From: Brevundimonas halotolerans
GTDB taxonomy: Bacteria > Pseudomonadota > Alphaproteobacteria > Caulobacterales > Caulobacteraceae
Length of the DNA stretch: 64,000 nucleotides
NCBI RefSeq assembly: GCF_003730275.1
Contig: NZ_QTTA01000020.1
Location: forward strand, 62,001-126,000
Direction of reading: 5' to 3'
Part shown: positions 37,687 through 46,578 of the stretch, piece by piece
Position numbering within the stretch: the stretch's first letter is position 1
Layout of the letters: every line of letters begins with the position of its first letter
Translations under genes and position numbers: made by a program
Notes under the pieces: generated by a model
Database searches by the model: none
Told to the model about the DNA's origin: nothing
Seen by the model: the letters and a program-made list of their open reading frames with translations, nothing else

Positions 37687-38604
37687 ATGACCCGACACTT
37701 TCTCGACATCTCCCGGCTGCCGGCCGATGACCTGCGGGCCATTCTGGATGATGCCCACGCCCGCAAGGCAGCGCGCAAGGGCAGGCCGAAGGGTTGGGTC
37801 GATGCGGATGCCCCCGCGCGCGACCATGTGCTGGCGATGATCTTCGAGAAGAATTCGACCCGCACCCGGTTCAGCTTCGACGCCGCCATCCGCCAGCTGG
37901 GCGGATCGTCGATCATCGCCACGGCGTCGGACATGCAACTGGGCCGGGGCGAGCCGGTCGAGGATACGGCGCGGGTGCTGTCGCGCATGGTCGATGCGGT
38001 GATGATCCGCGCCAATGACCATGAGGACGTCGAACGCTTTGCCCGGTTTTCGACCGTGCCGGTCATCAACGGCCTGACCGACCGCAGCCACCCCTGTCAG
38101 ATCCTCGCCGATCTGATGACCATCGAGGAGCATCGCGGCCCGATCGCCGGCAAGACGGTGGCCTGGGTCGGGGACGGCAACAATGTCTGCCACAGCTTCA
38201 TGCATGCGGCGCAGAAACTGGGCTTTCACCTGAATGTCGCCTGCCCGCCGGAATACCATCCCGATCTGCGCGACCTGACCGTCGGCGGGCCGTCGGTGAC
38301 GCTGACGTCCGACCCGCATGAGGCGGTACGCGGCGCCGATGTGGTGGTCACCGATACCTGGGTGTCGATGGGCGATCAGGACTATGAAGAGCGTCTGGAA
38401 GCCTTCGAAGGCTATACGGTCGACGACGGCCTGATGGCCGAGGCCGCGCCCGACGCCGTCTTCCTGCACTGCCTGCCGGCCCACCGCGGCGAGGAGGTCA
38501 CCGACGCCGTGATCGACGGGCCTCGCTCGCTGGTCTGGGACGAGGCCGAAAACCGCATCCACGCGCAAAAGGCCGTGCTGGCCTGGTGTCTGGCGGGGAG
38601 CTGA
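37687..38604 (+). CDS. argF: Ornithine carbamoyltransferase
   Basis: 305 residues. Carbamoyl-phosphate site [12 protein letters not shown], then [14 protein letters not shown], the ornithine-binding DTWVSMGD and the C-terminal [13 protein letters not shown]. It makes citrulline from ornithine in arginine synthesis. ATG 37687 immediately follows the repeat element, so its promoter or read-through from argD must cross that element. Convergent with a small membrane protein, 3 nt apart. Confidence 0.96.
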   Translation: MTRHFLDISRLPADDLRAILDDAHARKAARKGRPKGWVDADAPARDHVLAMIFEKNSTRTRFSFDAAIRQLGGSSIIATASDMQLGRGEPVEDTARVLSRMVDAVMIRANDHEDVERFARFSTVPVINGLTDRSHPCQILADLMTIEEHRGPIAGKTVAWVGDGNNVCHSFMHAAQKLGFHLNVACPPEYHPDLRDLTVGGPSVTLTSDPHEAVRGADVVVTDTWVSMGDQDYEERLEAFEGYTVDDGLMAEAAPDAVFLHCLPAHRGEEVTDAVIDGPRSLVWDEAENRIHAQKAVLAWCLAGS

Positions 38605-38607
38605 GCC

Positions 38608-38811
38608 TCAGACCCGGGGCTCGTCCGGCGGGCCGCGACGGCTGCGGAAGGCGCCCTTGTGCCAGGCGAGGATGCCCAGATAGCCGACGATGGCGCCGAC
38701 GATCAGGCCGATGATGCCGTCGAGGATCACCGACCCGATGAGGGCCACGGCGATCAGGATCAGCCAGTCGGTGGTGCGGAACGCCTTTAGACGCGCGCGG
38801 ATTTCGTCCAT
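38608..38811 (-). CDS. Small membrane protein
   Basis: 67 residues with one or two hydrophobic helices (TDWLILIAVALIGSVILDGI and a Gly-rich IIGLIVGAIVGYLGILAW) and a basic tail ending GPPDEPRV. It overlaps the stop region of the oxidoreductase gene upstream by one base, suggesting co-transcription. Function unknown. Confidence 0.7.
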   Translation of the reverse strand: MDEIRARLKAFRTTDWLILIAVALIGSVILDGIIGLIVGAIVGYLGILAWHKGAFRSRRGPPDEPRV

Positions 38812-39320
38812 CAGCGGGTGCCTCCCAGATTGACGTCGGCGACGCCGCCGCTGTCGGGCGTGGTCTTTGTGATGTTGGCCTTGAGGATTTCATAGGCAAA
38901 GCCGAAGGCGCCCTTGTCCGCCACCCAGATGCGACCGTCGCCGGGCGTGAACTGCAGCATGGTCAGATGGGGGTCGTCCTTGCCGTCGGGGTACCAGGCG
39001 GCCACCACCGGGTTCCACCAGCGGTCGATCTTCTCGCGGTCGTTGTGGCGCATCAGGGTGCCATGGATGCAGGCGAACACATGCTGGTCCCTGGCCGCAT
39101 AGGTGAACATGGCCGAGGTCCCTTCGCCCACGTCACGCACAAGATCGGTGTCGTCGCGGGTGAAGAACCAGATCGTATCGGTCGCCTCATCGTGGAAGGC
39201 GGTCATCGGCTGGCTGTGATAGCCGGGCCGGTCCAGACCCAGCATGCCGGTGTTGGATTTTTCGAGATGTTTCCAGAATTCGGTTTCGGCTTCGGCGGGG
39301 CTGAGGCGGGTGTCGGCCAT
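38811..39320 (-). CDS. Pyridoxamine 5'-phosphate oxidase-like flavin-binding protein (general stress protein 26 type)
   Basis: 169 residues with a split-barrel fold: GMLGLDRPGYHSQPMTAFHDEATDTIWFFT and MFTYAARDQHVFACIHGTL, then DREKIDRWWNPVVAAWYPDGKDD, the hallmark of the general-stress-protein 26 group. These bind FMN or related flavins; the physiological role is unclear. Probably paired with the small membrane gene downstream. Confidence 0.85.
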   Translation of the reverse strand: MADTRLSPAEAETEFWKHLEKSNTGMLGLDRPGYHSQPMTAFHDEATDTIWFFTRDDTDLVRDVGEGTSAMFTYAARDQHVFACIHGTLMRHNDREKIDRWWNPVVAAWYPDGKDDPHLTMLQFTPGDGRIWVADKGAFGFAYEILKANITKTTPDSGGVADVNLGGTR

Positions 39321-39381
39321 GGGAGGGCTCCTGTTTCGGGGGGTTACCCAAAAGAACAGGACAGGGCCGATCAGGTTCCGG

Positions 39382-39585
39382 TCAGGCGTCGGGCGCGCCC
39401 GCGACCAATCGCACCAGATGGACCAGCAGGGGGAGAGCGACGGCTGCCGCCGCGATCATCAGGAACCGCCAGGGCACCAGACGCGGCCCCCGGATCAGGT
39501 CCGGCGGCCGGGCCCCGCGCCAGCCGGCAAACAGGCCGAAGCCGACGACGACGGCCAGCGCAATCAGGGTCGGGATCAGCGGCAT
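39382..39585 (-). CDS. Small two-helix membrane protein
   Basis: 67 residues: helix 1 about 4-21, a basic loop (WRGARPPDLIRGPRLVPWR) and helix 2 about 42-62. The topology resembles small inner-membrane proteins with a cytoplasmic or periplasmic Arg/Pro loop. No family recognised. Coding by composition and start; function unknown. Confidence 0.55.
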   Translation of the reverse strand: MPLIPTLIALAVVVGFGLFAGWRGARPPDLIRGPRLVPWRFLMIAAAAVALPLLVHLVRLVAGAPDA

Positions 39586-39615
39586 CAGGTCCCGGTCCTT
39601 GCCAGAGGGTTAATC

Positions 39616-39732
39616 TTTACGGGGCGTTAACCCCGTTTGTTCACTAAATCACGTTTGTGAGGGCCGAAGCGGGTCGGATGTCCACAGGAAGATGGCGTGA
39701 TCGCTATATCTTGGGGTTAACCACACGTTTAC
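39616..39732. promoter_or_regulatory. Two CtrA-like boxes upstream of the podJ-like gene
   Basis: TTTA-N7-TTAAC at 39616-39631 and TTAA-N7-TTTAC at 39717-39732, each one base from consensus. A GAATC (GANTC) site overlaps the start region at 39779-39783, and GGGAGG at 39772-39777 is the ribosome site for GTG 39785. Confidence 0.6.
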
Positions 39733-39784
39733 ACCCCTGATCTGGATGAGTAGCGTCAATGTCTAGTGGTCGGGAGGCGAATCA

Positions 39785-42493
39785 GTGAGCGCAGCCGCGC
39801 CGTGGAGCGTAAAGGGGATAGACCCCAAGGCTCGCGAAGTCGCCAAGGACCTTGCCCGCCGTTCAGGGATGACTCTGGGCGAGTGGCTCAATTCCATGAT
39901 CATGGAAGGCGATGACGAGGACGGGATCGTCCCTCTGCCCCGCCGTGCCCATGTCGCCGACACCTATGAGCGCCGCAGCCGCAGCCGCCGTCTGGACGAT
40001 GCCTATGGTCTGGGCGGTGACGACCCGGTCCAGCGTCTGTCGGCCACCGTCGAGATGATGGCCGAACGGCTGGAGGCGGCCGAGCGTCGCTCGACCATCG
40101 CCATTCAGGGCGTGGATCAGGCTGTCGCCGGTCTGGTCCGGCGTCTGGATGCCCAGGACGGGCGCGACAACGGTGTGGTCCGCCGCATCGATGACATCGC
40201 CGAAGAACTGCGCGAGGGGCATCGCCGCCTGCGCCGCTTCGAGCAGGAGACCGGCCCGAGCACGGCCGAAGGCTTTGCCAAGACCGAGACGGCCATCGGG
40301 GCCCTGTCCAGCCGACTCTATGACATCGAGGAACGCCAGCGGATCGGCACCCATGAGCTGCGCCAGCGGCTGGACGCGGTCGAGAAAACCGCCGAGGCCA
40401 ATCGCGGCGTCGAGATCCTCGAGCACGTCGGCCGCCGGCTGGACGCCGCCCAGGCCCAGACGGGCGAGGCCCTGCGCGGGCTGGAGCGGGCCTTCTCTGA
40501 ACTCGACCGGCGTCTGGGTCTAACCGAGGCGCGCGCCGAGGTTCGGGGCCGGGGTGTCGACCCCGCCGAGCGCTTCGACGGGCGTCTGGAAAAACTGGCC
40601 GAGGCCCTGACCCGTCAGGTCGAGGCCAGCCGCACGGAAATGCTGCACCGGCTGGACACGGCCCAGTCCGAAAACCGCATGGAGCGGATGGAGCGCGCGG
40701 TCGCGGCGCTCGGCGATCAGGTGCGTCAGGCCGAGCGCGGCTCGGCCCAGGCGGTCGAGGTCATGGGCCGCGAGGTGCTGCGCATCGCCCAGAACCTGAA
40801 CGGCCGCGTCCAGAAGATGGAGATCGACAGCCCGGCCCGCATGGACCGGCTGGAACGCGATCTGGAGATCAAGACCCAGGGCGTCGAGCGCCGTCTGGTG
40901 GCCAGCGAGGACCGCCATGCGCTGGCGCTGGAAAAACTGGGCACCGAGATCGGCCGGATTTCCGACCGCCTCAGCGAGCGGATCGCCGAGTCCGAGCGCC
41001 GCTCGACCCAGGCGCTGGACGAGATCGGCCAGAAGCTGACCGACAGCTCCTCGCGCATCGAACAACACTATGACCGCGCCTCGGGCGAGCTGGCCGAGCG
41101 CATGCGCCAGAGCGAGGAACGCACCGCCCGCCTGCTGGCCGAGGCCCGCGAGAGCATGGCCCGCCGGGGTGAGCCCGAAGCCCCCAAGCCTGAGCCGGTC
41201 GCCGAGCCCGAGCCTGTCGCGGCCCCCGCTGACTGGCGCGCCGGAGCCTTTGGCGTGGCCGCCATGGCCGATGATCCGATCTGGTCCAGCGACCCGCTGG
41301 ACGGCCCGGCCGACCCCTTCCCGACCGGCGGCGTGACGGCCAGTGCGCCCGAGCCCGCCGCGACCGTCCCGGCTCCCGAGCCGGTCGATGAGCCCCATAC
41401 GCCCCGGTTCGCCGCGCCCCGCGCCGCGTCCGCCCCGTTCGGCAGCCCGGCCGCCGCCAACCCGGCCCCGGTCGCCCGTGCGCCGCAGGATTTCGGCGGG
41501 GCTGATGTCTCGGATGTTCTGGCGGCGACGGCCCCCGACGACGACGAATTCTCGGGCGAGACCGATTTCGTCGATCCGCGTACCCTGCGGGCGGCGGCCG
41601 CTGCCGGTCGGGCATCCAGCTCGACGCGCGGCGCGGTCGAAGCCGCGCGCGCCGCCATGACAGCGCCCGAGCCGGAACCGACCCGCTCGGCCTTTGGCCT
41701 GAAGCGCGGCGGCAAGTCGCGCCTGCAGGAGCGGATGGACCGTCAGGCCAGCCGCGATGGCTCGACCATGAAGAAGGCGCTGGGCGCCTCGGCGGTCGCG
41801 GTCACCCTGATGGGCGGCCTCTATGCCTTTACCGAACTGACGGGCCAGGCCATGCCCTGGACGCCCGCCGGTGCGAGCGATCCGGCGGCCGGGACGGCTT
41901 TGGTGGCGCTGGCCACCGGCGCCGCGCCCCTGTCCGCCGAAGCGGTGGCCCAGGCAACGGACCTCTATGAGCGCGCCCTGACCGCCATTGAGGAAGACGA
42001 TCCGGCGGGTCTCGATCTGCTGACCCAGTCGGCCGAACTGGGCTATGGCCCGGCGCAGCTGATGCTGGCGGGACTGTTTGAAACCGGCGAGGCCGGGGCC
42101 CCGGTGGACATGGGCCAAAGCCTCGACTGGACCCGCCGCTCGGCCGAGAGCGGCTATCCGCGCGGCATGTTTGCCTATGGCATGCGCCTGTTCGAGGGGG
42201 CCGACGGCACGCCGGACCGGCCGATGGGTCTGGACTGGATCCAGCGCGCGGCGCGGGCCGGTCTGGTCGATGCCCAGTTCAATGCCGCCGTCATCCATGA
42301 GCGCGGCGAAGGCGGCATGCCGGTCAACAACATCGAGGCCTATGCCTGGTACCGGGTCGCGGCCCGCTCGGGCGATGAACAGGCCGCCAGCTCGGTGACC
42401 CGCGTCGGCGCGCTTCTGAGCGAGGCCGAGCGCGTCCGGGCCGAGGATATGGCCCAGGATTATCTGCCCGGAAGCCTGCCGGACGCCAGCTGA
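39785..42493 (+). CDS. podJ: PodJ-like polar localisation factor
   Basis: 902 residues. The N-terminus (KGIDPKAREVAKDLARRSGM) resembles PodJ-type proteins. About 75-460 is predicted coiled coil (repeated EAxRxT/ERR heptads); 460-660 is Pro/Ala/Glu-rich and disordered; one membrane helix lies at about 664-685; 740-880 contains Sel1-like repeats (SAELGYGPAQLMLAGLFE, SAESGYPRGMFAYGM, AARAGLVDAQFNAAVI). In Caulobacter PodJ organises the flagellated pole and pilus assembly. A C-terminal peptidoglycan-binding domain is not evident. GTG start. Confidence 0.75.
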   Translation: MSAAAPWSVKGIDPKAREVAKDLARRSGMTLGEWLNSMIMEGDDEDGIVPLPRRAHVADTYERRSRSRRLDDAYGLGGDDPVQRLSATVEMMAERLEAAERRSTIAIQGVDQAVAGLVRRLDAQDGRDNGVVRRIDDIAEELREGHRRLRRFEQETGPSTAEGFAKTETAIGALSSRLYDIEERQRIGTHELRQRLDAVEKTAEANRGVEILEHVGRRLDAAQAQTGEALRGLERAFSELDRRLGLTEARAEVRGRGVDPAERFDGRLEKLAEALTRQVEASRTEMLHRLDTAQSENRMERMERAVAALGDQVRQAERGSAQAVEVMGREVLRIAQNLNGRVQKMEIDSPARMDRLERDLEIKTQGVERRLVASEDRHALALEKLGTEIGRISDRLSERIAESERRSTQALDEIGQKLTDSSSRIEQHYDRASGELAERMRQSEERTARLLAEARESMARRGEPEAPKPEPVAEPEPVAAPADWRAGAFGVAAMADDPIWSSDPLDGPADPFPTGGVTASAPEPAATVPAPEPVDEPHTPRFAAPRAASAPFGSPAAANPAPVARAPQDFGGADVSDVLAATAPDDDEFSGETDFVDPRTLRAAAAAGRASSSTRGAVEAARAAMTAPEPEPTRSAFGLKRGGKSRLQERMDRQASRDGSTMKKALGASAVAVTLMGGLYAFTELTGQAMPWTPAGASDPAAGTALVALATGAAPLSAEAVAQATDLYERALTAIEEDDPAGLDLLTQSAELGYGPAQLMLAGLFETGEAGAPVDMGQSLDWTRRSAESGYPRGMFAYGMRLFEGADGTPDRPMGLDWIQRAARAGLVDAQFNAAVIHERGEGGMPVNNIEAYAWYRVAARSGDEQAASSVTRVGALLSEAERVRAEDMAQDYLPGSLPDAS

Positions 42494-42617
42494 TCCCCGG
42501 CCCCGCACGGGGTTGGTCTTCACCTGTCACGTTCATGCACTGGCCACGGTCGGTGCGCGGGTCTAAGCCCTGACGGTCACGCCGATTCCGGGTTCTGTTC
42601 CAGCCGAAGGTCGCCCT

Positions 42618-43541
42618 TTGGATATCTATCTGCCGATCGCCGAGGTTTCGGTGAACTGGCCTGTCCTGGTTCTTCTGGGAGGGGTGGTCGGCTTTGTCTC
42701 GGGTCTGTTCGGCATCGGCGGCGGCTTCCTCATGGCCCCGATCCTGGTGTTCCTCGGCATCCCCCCGACCGTGGCCGTCGCCAGTCAGGCCAGCCACGTC
42801 GTCGCCTCCTCCACCTCGGGCGTGATCAGCTATTCCTCGCGCGGGGCGGTCGACTTCCGCATGGGCGGCATCATGGCCGGGGGCGGCATCATGGGCGCCT
42901 TCGTCGGCGTCGAAATGTTCCGCTGGCTGCGCCTGATGGGTCAGGCCGATCTGGTCGTCGCTCTGGCCTATCTGCTGTTCCTCGGCGTCATCGGCACCCT
43001 GATGCTGAAGGAAAGTCTGGAGCAGATCCTGCGCCGCCGTCGGGGTCAGCCAGCCCCGCGCAAACAGCGCCGCCGCCCGATGTGGCTTTACGGCCTGCCG
43101 TGGCGGATGAAATTCCCCAAGTCCGGCCTCTATATCTCGGCCATTCCGCCGATCGCGCTGGGCGGCGGGGTCGGCATTCTGTCGGCCATCATGGGGGTGG
43201 GTGGCGGCTTCATCCTGCTGCCCGTCATGCTCTATGTGCTGCGGATGAAGGCCTCGGTCGTCGTCGGCACCAGCCTGTTCCAGATCATCATCACCACGGC
43301 CATGACCACGGTGCTGCAGGCCGGACGCAACCAGACGGTCGACATCGTGCTGTCGTCCCTCTTGCTGTTCGGCGGAGTGATCGGGGCCCAGTATGGCGCG
43401 CGCCTGTCGGGCCGCTTCCGGGGCGAGGAGCTGCGGGCCATGCTGGGGCTGATTGTGCTGGGCGTCGGCATCTATATGGGGCTGGAACTGTTCGTGCGGC
43501 CCAGTGACATGTTCGCCATCGCGCCGGGGGTGCCGGAATGA
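42618..43541 (+). CDS. TSUP (TauE/SafE) family transporter
   Basis: 307 residues with about eight or nine membrane helices and the TSUP repeats GFVSGLFGIGGGFLMAPIL and GGGVGILSAIMGVGGGFILLPVML. These move sulfite, sulfonates or related anions. The start is TTG 42618, preceded by GAAGG. The stop overlaps the next gene by 4 nt (ATGA). Pairing with a TIGR02186 protein is common in alphaproteobacteria. Confidence 0.88.
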   Translation: MDIYLPIAEVSVNWPVLVLLGGVVGFVSGLFGIGGGFLMAPILVFLGIPPTVAVASQASHVVASSTSGVISYSSRGAVDFRMGGIMAGGGIMGAFVGVEMFRWLRLMGQADLVVALAYLLFLGVIGTLMLKESLEQILRRRRGQPAPRKQRRRPMWLYGLPWRMKFPKSGLYISAIPPIALGGGVGILSAIMGVGGGFILLPVMLYVLRMKASVVVGTSLFQIIITTAMTTVLQAGRNQTVDIVLSSLLLFGGVIGAQYGARLSGRFRGEELRAMLGLIVLGVGIYMGLELFVRPSDMFAIAPGVPE

Positions 43542-44368
43542 TGATGCAGGACCTGCCCCCCCCGTCGCCGGCCGTCGTGGCCAAAGCGCCGGCCCCGGCG
43601 CGGGTGCGGGACCCGTCGGTTGCCACCGGCCGCATCCTGCGCATCTCGGCCGCCCTGACCGATACGGAGGTGCAGGTCGACTCGGGCTTCACCGGGGCGT
43701 CGATCGTTCTCTACGGGGCCGTGTTCAACCCGACCGACACGCCCGCCGATGTGGTCGTGGTGGTGCGCGGCCCGGATGCCCCCGTGCGTCTGGTTCGCAA
43801 GTCCCAGACGGCGGGTGTCTGGCAGAACAGCCGGCCGGTGCTGTTCGAGGGCGCGCCCGGCTTTTACATGACGTCGTCCACCCGCCCGCTCAGCGACATC
43901 GCCAATTTCGGCCAGCTGCGGCGGCTGGGCGTGGGGCTGGACCATCTGCGCATCGCTGCTCCGGAGGAACGCCGCACGGTGACCCGATATGGTGTGCGCG
44001 ACGTCGTGGTCAGCCGTCTGGGCGAGGACTATCTTGACTGGCGCCGGGCCGTGATCCGCCTGCGCGAGGACGAGGGCCTGTATGCCGCCGATCCGCAGGG
44101 CGTGCGCTTTGTCGACGACGGCCTGTTCCGGGCCGAGGTGGTGCTGCCCACCAGCGCGCCGACGGGCACCTATCACGCCGAGGTCTGGCTGTTTCAGGAC
44201 GGCGAGCCGGTCTCCAGCACCGAGCTGGAACTGACCGTCGAAAAGGTCGGCATCGAGCGCGGCATCTATGAGTTCGCCCACGGTCGCCCGTGGACCTACG
44301 GCATCCTGTGCGTGATCCTCGCCGCCTTCACCGGCTGGGGCGCGAGCCGGGTGTTCCGGAGGGGGTGA
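43538..44368 (+). CDS. TIGR02186 family membrane protein
   Basis: 276 residues. An unusually polar, Pro/Ala-rich N-terminus, then a long beta-rich domain (ISAALTDTEVQVDSGFTGASIVLYGAVFN, a conserved TIGR02186 opening) and a single C-terminal helix (TYGILCVILAAFTGWGASRVF) before a basic tail. Thus a mostly periplasmic domain anchored at the C-terminus. No classical signal peptide is clear. It is coupled to the TSUP transporter and likely helps it; its exact role is unknown. Confidence 0.75.
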   Translation: MMMQDLPPPSPAVVAKAPAPARVRDPSVATGRILRISAALTDTEVQVDSGFTGASIVLYGAVFNPTDTPADVVVVVRGPDAPVRLVRKSQTAGVWQNSRPVLFEGAPGFYMTSSTRPLSDIANFGQLRRLGVGLDHLRIAAPEERRTVTRYGVRDVVVSRLGEDYLDWRRAVIRLREDEGLYAADPQGVRFVDDGLFRAEVVLPTSAPTGTYHAEVWLFQDGEPVSSTELELTVEKVGIERGIYEFAHGRPWTYGILCVILAAFTGWGASRVFRRG

Positions 44369-44808
44369 TGGCGATGGCGCGCATTCTTGTGGTCGGGGTA
44401 GCTGCGGCTTTTGCATCCGCCATTTCAGGCTGCGATTTCAGATCGCCCGACGCTGATGTCGGTCGTCAGATCGAGGTACTCGCTGACCGGACGCAAGGTG
44501 CGGAAGATCGCATGATCCGCATGAGCGCCTTGAGGCTGGGCCCGTGGGACGAGATCCTCGTTTATGAGCCTTACTCGAGCCCTGACCTGCCGCGTGCGTC
44601 ACCATGGATGCAGGCAAGGTTCGATCGTATCGGAATTGACCGCAACGACGGCATCACGGCCGTCGCGCTCATCCGCGACGGTCGCGTCGTCGATGTCGGT
44701 GAAGTCAGACGAGATCGCGCTGACCTGGTGGAGGTAGATCGCCTGAAGCCCACCGAATGCCTTCGACTGGACGATGGGTGGCCCGAGGCAACCAAGATCG
44801 CCTGCTGA
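44368..44808 (+). CDS. Small lipoprotein, unknown function
   Basis: 146 residues. The signal peptide (MAMARILVVGVAAAFASAISGC) ends in a lipobox ISGC at Cys22, so a lipoprotein is likely. The mature sequence has no family I recognise; it contains a motif PWDEILVYEPYSSPDLP and two C-terminal cysteines (ECLRLD and KIAC). TGATG couples it to the TIGR02186 gene. Codon use is a little less GC-biased than neighbours. Confidence 0.75.
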   Translation: MAMARILVVGVAAAFASAISGCDFRSPDADVGRQIEVLADRTQGAEDRMIRMSALRLGPWDEILVYEPYSSPDLPRASPWMQARFDRIGIDRNDGITAVALIRDGRVVDVGEVRRDRADLVEVDRLKPTECLRLDDGWPEATKIAC

Positions 44809-44812
44809 GCCC

Positions 44813-45907
44813 TCAGCTCGCCGCGAACTCGCTGAGGGCGTCCATGACGGCGCGGTTCTGGTCGTCGGTGCCGATGGTGATGCGCAGCCCCTCGGGCAAG
44901 CCATAGCCGCCGACCGGGCGGACAATGATGCCTTTGGTGTTCAGATAGGCATTGGCGGCCTGGCACTGGTCCACGTCCTTGAAGCGGACCAGCACGAAGT
45001 TCCCGGCGCTGGGCAGGACCTGAAAGCCAAAGCCGCGGATGGCCTGGGTCAGGCGCGGACGCCAGGTCTGGATCAGCTCGCGCGAGGCCTGCTGGTGGGC
45101 CTCATCGCCCAGCGCCGCGACCGCCGCCTCGATCCCGGCGACCGAGACATTGAAGGGCAGGCGGATGCGGTCGACCGCCTCGGCCACCTTCAGCGGGGCA
45201 TAGCCATAGCCGATGCGCAGGCCGCCAAGGCCGTGGATCTTGGAGAAGGTGCGGGTGACGACGATGTTCTCGCTGTCGCGGGCCAGGTCGAAACTGCTCT
45301 GCCAGTCCGGCTCGGTGACATATTCGGCATAGGCCTCGTCGATCACCAGAATGATGTCGGGCGACAGGGCGGCGTGCAGCTGGCGGATTTCCTCGGCGGT
45401 ATTGTAGCTGCCGGTCGGGTTGGACGGGCTGGAGACATAGACGATGCGGGTGCGCTCATCGACCTGACCCAGAATGGCCTCGGGCGTGAGCTTGTAGTCC
45501 GGCTCGGGCGCCAGCTTGACCTCGGCCTGGTTGGCTTTCGCCGAGATGCGGTAGGCGAGGAAGCCGTACTGGCCCGAGACGATGTTGTCGCCGGGCGTCA
45601 GATAGGTCTGGTTCAGCAGGGCAAACACCTCGTCCGAGCCATTGCCGAAGATCAGCCGCTCGGGCTCGAGGCCCATCTTGTCGGCCACCGCCGAGCGCAG
45701 TTTCGCCGCCCGGCCATCGGGATAGATGTGGATGCCGCTGACGGCGTTGGCATAGGCCTCGCGCGCCTTCTCGCCGGCGCCCAGCATGTTCTCGTTAGAG
45801 GACAGCTTCATGGGCTGGGCCACGCCGTCGATGTTGGACTTGCCGCCGACATAGGGGGCGATGTCGAGAATGCCGGGCTTGGGGGCGGGGGCCTTGGCGT
45901 CGGTCAT
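44813..45907 (-). CDS. hisC: Histidinol-phosphate aminotransferase
   Basis: 364 residues of the class I/II PLP aminotransferases. Blocks: KLSSNENMLGAG, FGNGSDEVFALLNQTYL, VYVSSPSNPTGSYN, LVIDEAYAEYV and the PLP-lysine block VVTRTFSKIHGLGGLRIGYG. HisC acts on histidinol phosphate and, in some bacteria, on aromatic keto acids. It starts 23 nt after an unknown gene on the same strand. Convergent with the lipoprotein, 4 nt apart. Confidence 0.93.
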   Translation of the reverse strand: MTDAKAPAPKPGILDIAPYVGGKSNIDGVAQPMKLSSNENMLGAGEKAREAYANAVSGIHIYPDGRAAKLRSAVADKMGLEPERLIFGNGSDEVFALLNQTYLTPGDNIVSGQYGFLAYRISAKANQAEVKLAPEPDYKLTPEAILGQVDERTRIVYVSSPSNPTGSYNTAEEIRQLHAALSPDIILVIDEAYAEYVTEPDWQSSFDLARDSENIVVTRTFSKIHGLGGLRIGYGYAPLKVAEAVDRIRLPFNVSVAGIEAAVAALGDEAHQQASRELIQTWRPRLTQAIRGFGFQVLPSAGNFVLVRFKDVDQCQAANAYLNTKGIIVRPVGGYGLPEGLRITIGTDDQNRAVMDALSEFAAS

Positions 45908-45930
45908 GGGGTCCTCGCGGGGTCTGAATT

Positions 45931-46578
45931 TCAGAAAAGGGGAGCAGCGCCGATGACGCCGGTCAGGGTGCCGGGCAGGCCGTCCAGCCGCCCGTCGTCG
46001 GCCTGCACATAGCCTGCGATCATCATCAGCTTCAAGCCGCCGGTTGCGATCAGCGGCGCGGCGGCCAGACCGTTCAGGCCCAGAACCTCGACCAGCCGGG
46101 TCTCGGGCATCGCTGAGTCGGTCACCCAGAAGGTGCGGTCATCGCCGGTCGGCTCGGGCCGGCCGCGCGCAATCATCAGCGCCTGCGGCAGGCGGGCGGC
46201 CGTGTCGGGCAGGGCGCCGATGACGTGGACGTCGGGTGTGGCCAGCAGCCGCCCCCACCAGGCCGTGACCCCGGCCAGGTCCATCAATACGCGGGCACCC
46301 CCGGCGGCCTGTTTCAGCCCGTCCTCGACCTTGGCCAGCCGCTCAAATCCCAGACCGAACCGGTCCGCCGCCAGCAGGGCCGACAGTCCGCCATGCACAT
46401 GCAGGGGCCCGGAGGCAGCGCCTTCCACCCGGCCCAGCACCGCGCGAACCGTGGCCTTCTGATCGGCAGGCAGGGCGTTCAGCGCCCGGCGCAGGTCCGC
46501 AATCGCCTCGCCGTCGCCGGACGGGGGCGCAAGGCTCGACAGGGCCTCGATCAGCCGGGTCAGATCGCTCGCGGCCAT
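45931..46578 (-). CDS. Conserved-looking protein of unknown function in the hisC cluster
   Basis: 215 residues, soluble, Ala/Leu/Gly-rich. Helical N-terminal half (SDLTRLIEALSSLAPPSGDGEAIADLRRALN), then a mixed domain (VHVIGALPDTAARLPQALMIARGRPEPTGDD, LNGLAAAPLIATGGLKLMMIAGYV). I do not recognise a family. Its start overlaps the stop of the DUF2125 gene (TGATG), and hisC follows, so it is within an operon. Confidence 0.6.
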   Translation of the reverse strand: MAASDLTRLIEALSSLAPPSGDGEAIADLRRALNALPADQKATVRAVLGRVEGAASGPLHVHGGLSALLAADRFGLGFERLAKVEDGLKQAAGGARVLMDLAGVTAWWGRLLATPDVHVIGALPDTAARLPQALMIARGRPEPTGDDRTFWVTDSAMPETRLVEVLGLNGLAAAPLIATGGLKLMMIAGYVQADDGRLDGLPGTLTGVIGAAPLF

